Shown here: positions 59,839-64,000 of the stretch, in pieces | Position numbering within the stretch: position 1 is the stretch's first letter | Layout of the letters: every line of letters starts with the position of its first letter | Origin: Bacteroidales bacterium | GTDB lineage: Bacteria > Bacteroidota > Bacteroidia > Bacteroidales > F082 | Assembly (NCBI GenBank): GCA_021647205.1 | Contig: JAKIVD010000018.1 | Location: forward strand, 1 to 64,000 | Direction of reading: 5' to 3' | DNA: 64,000 nucleotides | Notes under the pieces: generated by a model | What the model was told of the DNA's origin: nothing | What the model saw: the letters and a program-made list of their open reading frames with translations, nothing else | The model's database searches: none | Program-made: the position numbers and the translations under genes

Positions 59839-60348
59839 ATGAAAAACCCCTGGTTCAAATATCCTTTTCGTTTTTTGGCCCTGGTGCTGGCACAAGGGTT
59901 GGTGCTCAACAACATGAATTTGGGGGGCTACATTCATCCCGCTGTTTATATTTTGTTCATTTTGCTGCTACCGGTCCGCATGAACAAAAACCTTGTTATG
60001 TTACTGGCCTTTCTTACCGGGCTTACCATCGACTTTTTTGGGAACACCCCGGGACTGCACGCAGGCGCTTCTGTCCTGCTTGCTTTTGTCAGGCCGGTTG
60101 TGCTCAGTTTGTTTTTTAAACCCATTGATTTTGGCAAAAATGAGGAGGCAAATTTGAAAAAAACCGGTGTCGGTGGGTTTGTCCGTTACACATTTGTCCT
60201 GGTACTTATCCATCATTCCGCTTTGTTCTTTTTTGAGACCCTCGATTTTTCGAATTTCTACTTTACACTCATTCAAATTCTACTGAGTTCCCTGGTTACT
60301 ACCCTCGGTATTTTGGTAGTGGTGATGGTTTTTAGCACAAAAAAATAA
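59839..60348 (+). CDS. mreD: MreD, rod-shape membrane protein
   Basis: A 169-residue integral membrane protein with about five helices (for example LALVLAQGLVLNNM, AVYILFILLLP, LLAFLTGLTIDFFG). Length, helix order and its place after mreC identify it. It is 123 bases from mreC, with repeats in the gap. The usual next genes, for PBP2 and RodA, do not follow. Confidence 0.88.
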   Translation: MKNPWFKYPFRFLALVLAQGLVLNNMNLGGYIHPAVYILFILLLPVRMNKNLVMLLAFLTGLTIDFFGNTPGLHAGASVLLAFVRPVVLSLFFKPIDFGKNEEANLKKTGVGGFVRYTFVLVLIHHSALFFFETLDFSNFYFTLIQILLSSLVTTLGILVVVMVFSTKK

Positions 60349-60390
60349 TTATCCGAATGTTATACCGGTTGAAGCATTCTGTAAATTGTT

Positions 60391-60443
60391 TGCTGTTTTT
60401 TTAAAAAAAAAACAGCATTAACCCGCTTCTATTCTTAGTTTTG
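60391..60443 (+). promoter_or_regulatory. mreD terminator-like palindrome and TlpA promoter
   Basis: TGCTGTTTTTTT runs straight into a run of ten A and CAGCA (60391-60417), a loop-less inverted repeat that could end the mre transcript. TAGTTTTG (60436-60443) matches TAnnTTTG and lies 26 bases before the ATG of the thioredoxin gene. Confidence 0.6.
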
Positions 60444-60469
60444 CAGTTCATCAATTAAAACCATTTCTA

Positions 60470-61591
60470 ATGCGTACATTATCTTATTCATTATTAATCC
60501 TTGTTTTTTCAACTTTGGTTTTTTCCTGTCAGACTGAGAAAACGACAAAGGACAATTACACCATTCAACTGAATGTTTCCAATTCAGGTGATGTTACAGC
60601 CTATCTTAATCAGCGCCGCAATGGTGAAATGATAAAGATTGATTCGACCCAAATAAAAAACGGGGAAGGAAGTTATAGCGGGCATATTGGTCTCCCTGAA
60701 ATTTACTACCTCTCTTTTGAGGGCAACAACGGATATGCCGCTGTTTTTGTAGAAGCAGGGGATTTAGCTGTTGATGTTGATTTAAACAACATGAATAAGC
60801 CCAAAGTCAGTGGTTCGGTAAGCCATCAGCTTTTTGACGATTTCAATAAATCAATGGACGGGTTTAATACCAAAGCACAGGGAATCATCAAGTCGTACAA
60901 CGAAGCCCGTGAAGCCAATGATGAAGAAAAAATGCAACAGGCCGAAACCGATTACGATGCTTTGGACGGTGAGCAGGCTGATTTTATCACTTCATTTGTA
61001 AAAGAAAACAGTGCCTCCGTAGTTTCGGCTTACATCGTTACGCGCAATACTTACCGCTACGAACTTGACGAACTTGATGCCATGGTGAACGGTTTCGACC
61101 CGTCCATTTCATCCTCCAATTATGTAAAGTTTATTACCGACCGTGTAAATACACTCAAGCGTGTGGCCATCGGACAGCCTTTTGTCGATTTTGAAATGAA
61201 CGATACCACAGGAAACCCTGTCGCCCTTTCTTCTGTCGCCGGCGGAAAGTATTTACTGGTCGATTTTTGGGCAGCCTGGTGCAGGCCCTGCCGTGCCGAA
61301 AACCCCAATGTAGTGCTTGCGTATAATAAATATCACGACAAGGGTTTCGATGTTTTTGGCGTATCTTTTGACAAAGAACATGATAAATGGATTGAGGCCA
61401 TTGCACAGGATAAGCTGGTTTGGGGACAGGTTTCCGATCTTCAGGGATGGGACAACGCTGCCGGAAAACTGTATGGAATCCAGTCCATCCCGCAAAATAT
61501 CCTTATCAGCCCCGAAGGCATCATTATTGAAAGAAACCTCAGGGGCGAGGATTTGCAGAAAAAACTGGCGGAGATTTTTACAGGTTCATGA
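60470..61591 (+). CDS. TlpA-type thiol reductase lipoprotein with DUF4369
   Basis: A 373-residue lipoprotein (lipobox VFSC, Cys at about 20). The N-terminal half has a DUF4369-like beta region (about 30-125), then a helical linker, and a C-terminal thioredoxin-fold domain (about 230-373) with the active site WAAWCRPC. This is the standard layout of periplasmic thiol-disulfide reductases in Bacteroidota. It acts in disulfide exchange or cytochrome c maturation; the target is unknown. The last 14 bases overlap the convergent ATPase gene. Confidence 0.92.
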   Translation: MRTLSYSLLILVFSTLVFSCQTEKTTKDNYTIQLNVSNSGDVTAYLNQRRNGEMIKIDSTQIKNGEGSYSGHIGLPEIYYLSFEGNNGYAAVFVEAGDLAVDVDLNNMNKPKVSGSVSHQLFDDFNKSMDGFNTKAQGIIKSYNEAREANDEEKMQQAETDYDALDGEQADFITSFVKENSASVVSAYIVTRNTYRYELDELDAMVNGFDPSISSSNYVKFITDRVNTLKRVAIGQPFVDFEMNDTTGNPVALSSVAGGKYLLVDFWAAWCRPCRAENPNVVLAYNKYHDKGFDVFGVSFDKEHDKWIEAIAQDKLVWGQVSDLQGWDNAAGKLYGIQSIPQNILISPEGIIIERNLRGEDLQKKLAEIFTGS

Positions 61592-62705
61592 GCTCGTAAA
61601 AATTTTCTGAACTGATTATTTTAAACCCTTTGGGTTGATACTTTTTTGCGAAACTTTCTGGAATTTTTAGTTTTCTTTTACTTTTCCATTTAAACTCAAA
61701 GGCGGTTATTTTCGCATCTTTTAATTCCAAAAGGTCTATTTCTGCCCCATCATAAGTACGCCAAAAATAAAATTCCTGGTTCAAGTGAAGGGAAAGGCTT
61801 TGTTTCACCCTTTCGGAAATACAAAAGTTTTCCCATAAAATTCCAATATCTGTCCTGTTTTGAACAGGATTAAGGTTATTCAGTATGGCATTTCTGATAC
61901 CATTATCATAGAAATAAATCTTTATGCTTTTTTTTATTTCGTTTCTTAAATTTGAAGAGAACGAACCCAGCCTGAATATAATAAAACTCTTCTCAAGCAG
62001 CTCAATATAATTTGCAACAGTTTGCCTTGAAACACCCAGTAAATTTGATAGTTCATGTATTGAAACCTGGGAACCTGTTTGAAAAGCCAGTGCTTTTAAA
62101 AGCCTGCGTAGAACGGCAGGGTTTTTAATGCGTTCATGAATAAGCACATCTTTAAAAAGATAATCAGAGGTCAGCTCATAGAGCTTTCTGATTTTTAAAT
62201 CAACCGGCAAATCAATTAAGCCAGGATACGTGCCAAAAATCAATAACTCATTCAATATTTGAGTCATTTGCAGGCTGCTCCTTTTTTGAGATATTTCGCT
62301 TAATACCAAAGAAAAAACCATAAACTTGATGTTCCTGCCGGTTAAAGCTTCGGCTACATGGGACGAAAGTTCAAAGCTTGATGACCCCGTTACAATCATT
62401 TTATATTCTGGCAGTTCATCATAAATTAGTTTTAGGGTTTTCCCAATCAAAGGTATATTTTGTGCCTCATCAAGAGCAATAATTTTATTTTGTCCGAAAA
62501 GAAATTTTATTCTTCCCAAGTCCTGATTTTGAAGTATATCAAATATATCCGGTAATTCGCAGTTGAATATGACAGTATTTTCGAATCCATCCAGAAACTG
62601 ATGTAGAAATGTAGTTTTTCCTACTTGCCGTGCTCCATAAATAATAAGTATTTCCCTGGAGTCTATCCATTTATCAATGGTTTTTTTGAAAATCCGTTTA
62701 TACAT
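61578..62705 (-). CDS. AAA ATPase with DUF4143, second copy
   Basis: A 375-residue protein of the same family as 552-1787. Walker A GARQVGKTT is at residues 24-32, Walker B IIALDEAQN near 70-80, and the DUF4143 part ends with EIDLLELKDAKITAFEFKW. A helix-turn-helix-like stretch (VSIHELSNLLGVSRQTVANYIELL) lies near 210-235, as in the other copy. The two proteins are only distantly alike. It overlaps the convergent thioredoxin gene by 14 bases and has its own promoter with a long palindrome (62763-62786). Confidence 0.87.
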   Translation of the reverse strand: MYKRIFKKTIDKWIDSREILIIYGARQVGKTTFLHQFLDGFENTVIFNCELPDIFDILQNQDLGRIKFLFGQNKIIALDEAQNIPLIGKTLKLIYDELPEYKMIVTGSSSFELSSHVAEALTGRNIKFMVFSLVLSEISQKRSSLQMTQILNELLIFGTYPGLIDLPVDLKIRKLYELTSDYLFKDVLIHERIKNPAVLRRLLKALAFQTGSQVSIHELSNLLGVSRQTVANYIELLEKSFIIFRLGSFSSNLRNEIKKSIKIYFYDNGIRNAILNNLNPVQNRTDIGILWENFCISERVKQSLSLHLNQEFYFWRTYDGAEIDLLELKDAKITAFEFKWKSKRKLKIPESFAKKYQPKGFKIISSENFYELMNL

Positions 62706-62724
62706 ATTACCCTCGTTTGAACAA

Positions 62725-62786
62725 CAAAAATAAACAAACAGGCTTAATTTTGCAAATAAAATAGCAAATTTAGGCCTAAATTTGCT
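62725..62786 (-). promoter_or_regulatory. Promoter with 24-bp perfect palindrome
   Basis: The -7 box TATTTTTG (62725-62732, minus) lies 19 bases from the ATG. Upstream, AGCAAATTTAGG directly joined to CCTAAATTTGCT (62763-62786) is a perfect 24-bp palindrome centred about 46 bp from the -7 box. An operator role is inferred. Confidence 0.55.
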
Positions 62787-62844
62787 GTAAATATGTCAAA
62801 TTCTGGCCTATTATTCCTTGGGAAATATTAATGTCGGGGGGATA

Positions 62845-64000
62845 TTACTCCTTTTCCTCCGGCAAAACCAACACTTTCCGGTTGTCGCAAATATTGACTT
62901 TCTTTAGATAAGCTCGAAAATCGTTGTATTGATTTGCCGGGAAAGTACCGTTGAAAATGAGCTGTTTCCGGGTGTAATACAATTTGTTCCCATCCCGTGT
63001 AAAATGGGTGTAAAAGTACCCATATATCCTACAGGGGTGCGCTGGCTGGTACACTCAAGCCAAATGGTATCGTTGCCATCGGGTACGCAAAGAATGGCGT
63101 GGTTAAACTGGTTTGACGGCAAATTGGTTTTGATGTCGCTGGCTTCGCTGCCTGCCCTGATAATGGTATAATACGATGGGATACCAACAGCATTTAGCAA
63201 CGAACAGGTGTAATTTGTAAGCGCTTTGCAATCGCCATAACCATCTTCGTCAACATCCGAGGCATGAAAAGGTTGCCACCCGCCAATACCAATTACTACG
63301 TTTACATACCTGGTTTTAGTTTGCATATAATTGTAAATCAACTCTATCTTTTCACGTGTATCCTGACTATCTTTTGTTAAAGCCATCAGTTCATTTTTTG
63401 TTTCCGGTGGTATTTCGTTACGGCCTTGGTTTAACGAATAAATCCACAAACCAAAATTTTCCCAGCTATCGGAATTACCCAAATAGCCATCCATTTCAAA
63501 ATTGGAAGGGGCGGTCATTACTTTCGTAACCAAATCATCAAACTTTAAATCGTATTTTTCGTGTTTGATCGGTTTTATGTTATTAAAAGTCCAGCGATAA
63601 TGGACTTGCTTTCTTACCGTATATACATCTGGTTCTTTATCCGTATTTTGAGCCAAATACCTGAGTTTATGATTCAATGGTAAACTTACAATAAACACTC
63701 CTTCCTGCAATGCCATATCGTAATCGTCGAAAACGGGTTTTCGTTAATTTGCTCGTACAAAAACATATTGATGTAGGCCTGGTTGTCAATCAGTAAAATA
63801 ACATCTTCAATTTCTCCGTCATATTTTTCAGCAATCGGTTTGTCCAGTTCTTTGATGTTTTCGATACGGTAATCGGTAACGGTTAGACCGTTATATTTAT
63901 GCATCAAATTTTCAACATAATCCTGTTCGCTCAGATAATCCTGATAGCCCAGTCGAAAATTGTAGGCCGCATAATCAATATCCTTATAATTTATTTTCCC
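62845..64000 (-). pseudogene. Broken DUF3857-type transglutaminase gene, cut by window edge
   Basis: Three frames together encode a transglutaminase-like exported protein of the DUF3857/DUF3858 type. From the right edge to about 63730 the reading is KYDGEIEDVILL ... YEQINENPFS; then one base is missing and the frame changes to DMALQEGVFIVSLPLNHKLR, the transglutaminase core with GYGDCKALTNY and FNHAILCV (active Cys and His). After GYMGTFT near 63015 the frame changes again into GNKLYYTRKQ and the C terminus NICDNRKVLVLP. At the second point about 150 residues usual in this family are absent, so it is an internal deletion. The gene is inactive unless the window has sequence errors. Confidence 0.7.

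Noticed and set aside
1-64000. CRISPR array, insertion sequence or prophage
   Set aside because: No regularly spaced repeats, transposase, integrase or phage gene was seen.

Overview
The window is chromosomal DNA of a member of the Bacteroidota, most likely a Marinilabiliales/Prolixibacteraceae-type relative. The evidence is TAnnTTTG -7 promoter boxes with no clear Shine-Dalgarno sites, a type IX secretion C-terminal domain on the multicopper oxidase, HYC_CC_PP, DUF4136, DUF5676 and GDCCxC proteins typical of that phylum, and a CzcA-TolC fusion. No genus can be fixed from this stretch.

Bases 1-23000 are mixed housekeeping and envelope genes. They include an AAA/DUF4143 ATPase, an SH3-domain lipoprotein, a tandem CbxX-type AAA protein, csaA, tRNA-Thr(CGT), two exported proteins sharing an IPTL/PEP-CTERM-like C-terminal tail, an HsmA-like membrane protein, an alpha carbonic anhydrase, a CPBP protease, a TPR protein, a DUF4136 lipoprotein, an acyloxyacyl hydrolase-like protein, a PepSY membrane protein, a methyltransferase, a TonB-dependent receptor and an M1-M28-PDZ peptidase fusion.

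Bases 23000-55760 are a metal-resistance island of about 33 kb, with every gene on the minus strand. The copper half (23046-45038) holds a P-type ATPase with three heavy-metal-binding domains, a c-type cytochrome/porin/type II NADH dehydrogenase/PII-like cluster, many very small Cys/His-rich or membrane proteins, a secreted multicopper oxidase, a CusABC-type RND pump and an AraC-type regulator carrying an N-terminal HMA-like domain. The zinc/cadmium-like half (45415-55760) holds two DUF302 proteins, a P-type ATPase, a PII-like protein, a CzcB adaptor, a CzcA-TolC fusion, a His-rich exported protein and a Fur-family regulator.

Two apparently separate regulons can be read directly from the promoters. 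Four copper-side promoters carry a 10-bp direct repeat (about TTAYANNATT) with a 21-bp period, always exactly 22 bp from the -7 box; I infer this is the site of the HMA-AraC regulator. Three zinc-side promoters carry a 15-bp palindrome (TGCAAC-CSG-GTTGCA) 12-13 bp from a -7 box, covering the -33 region; I infer this is the site of the Fur-family protein. These two systems, together with the PII-like proteins and the unexplained electron-transfer cluster, are the most promising material here.

Bases 56190-64000 return to core genes: purH (TTG start), mreB-mreC-mreD, a TlpA-type thioredoxin lipoprotein, a second AAA/DUF4143 ATPase, and a DUF3857-type transglutaminase pseudogene running off the right edge. 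No rRNA, insertion sequence, CRISPR array or integrase was seen.
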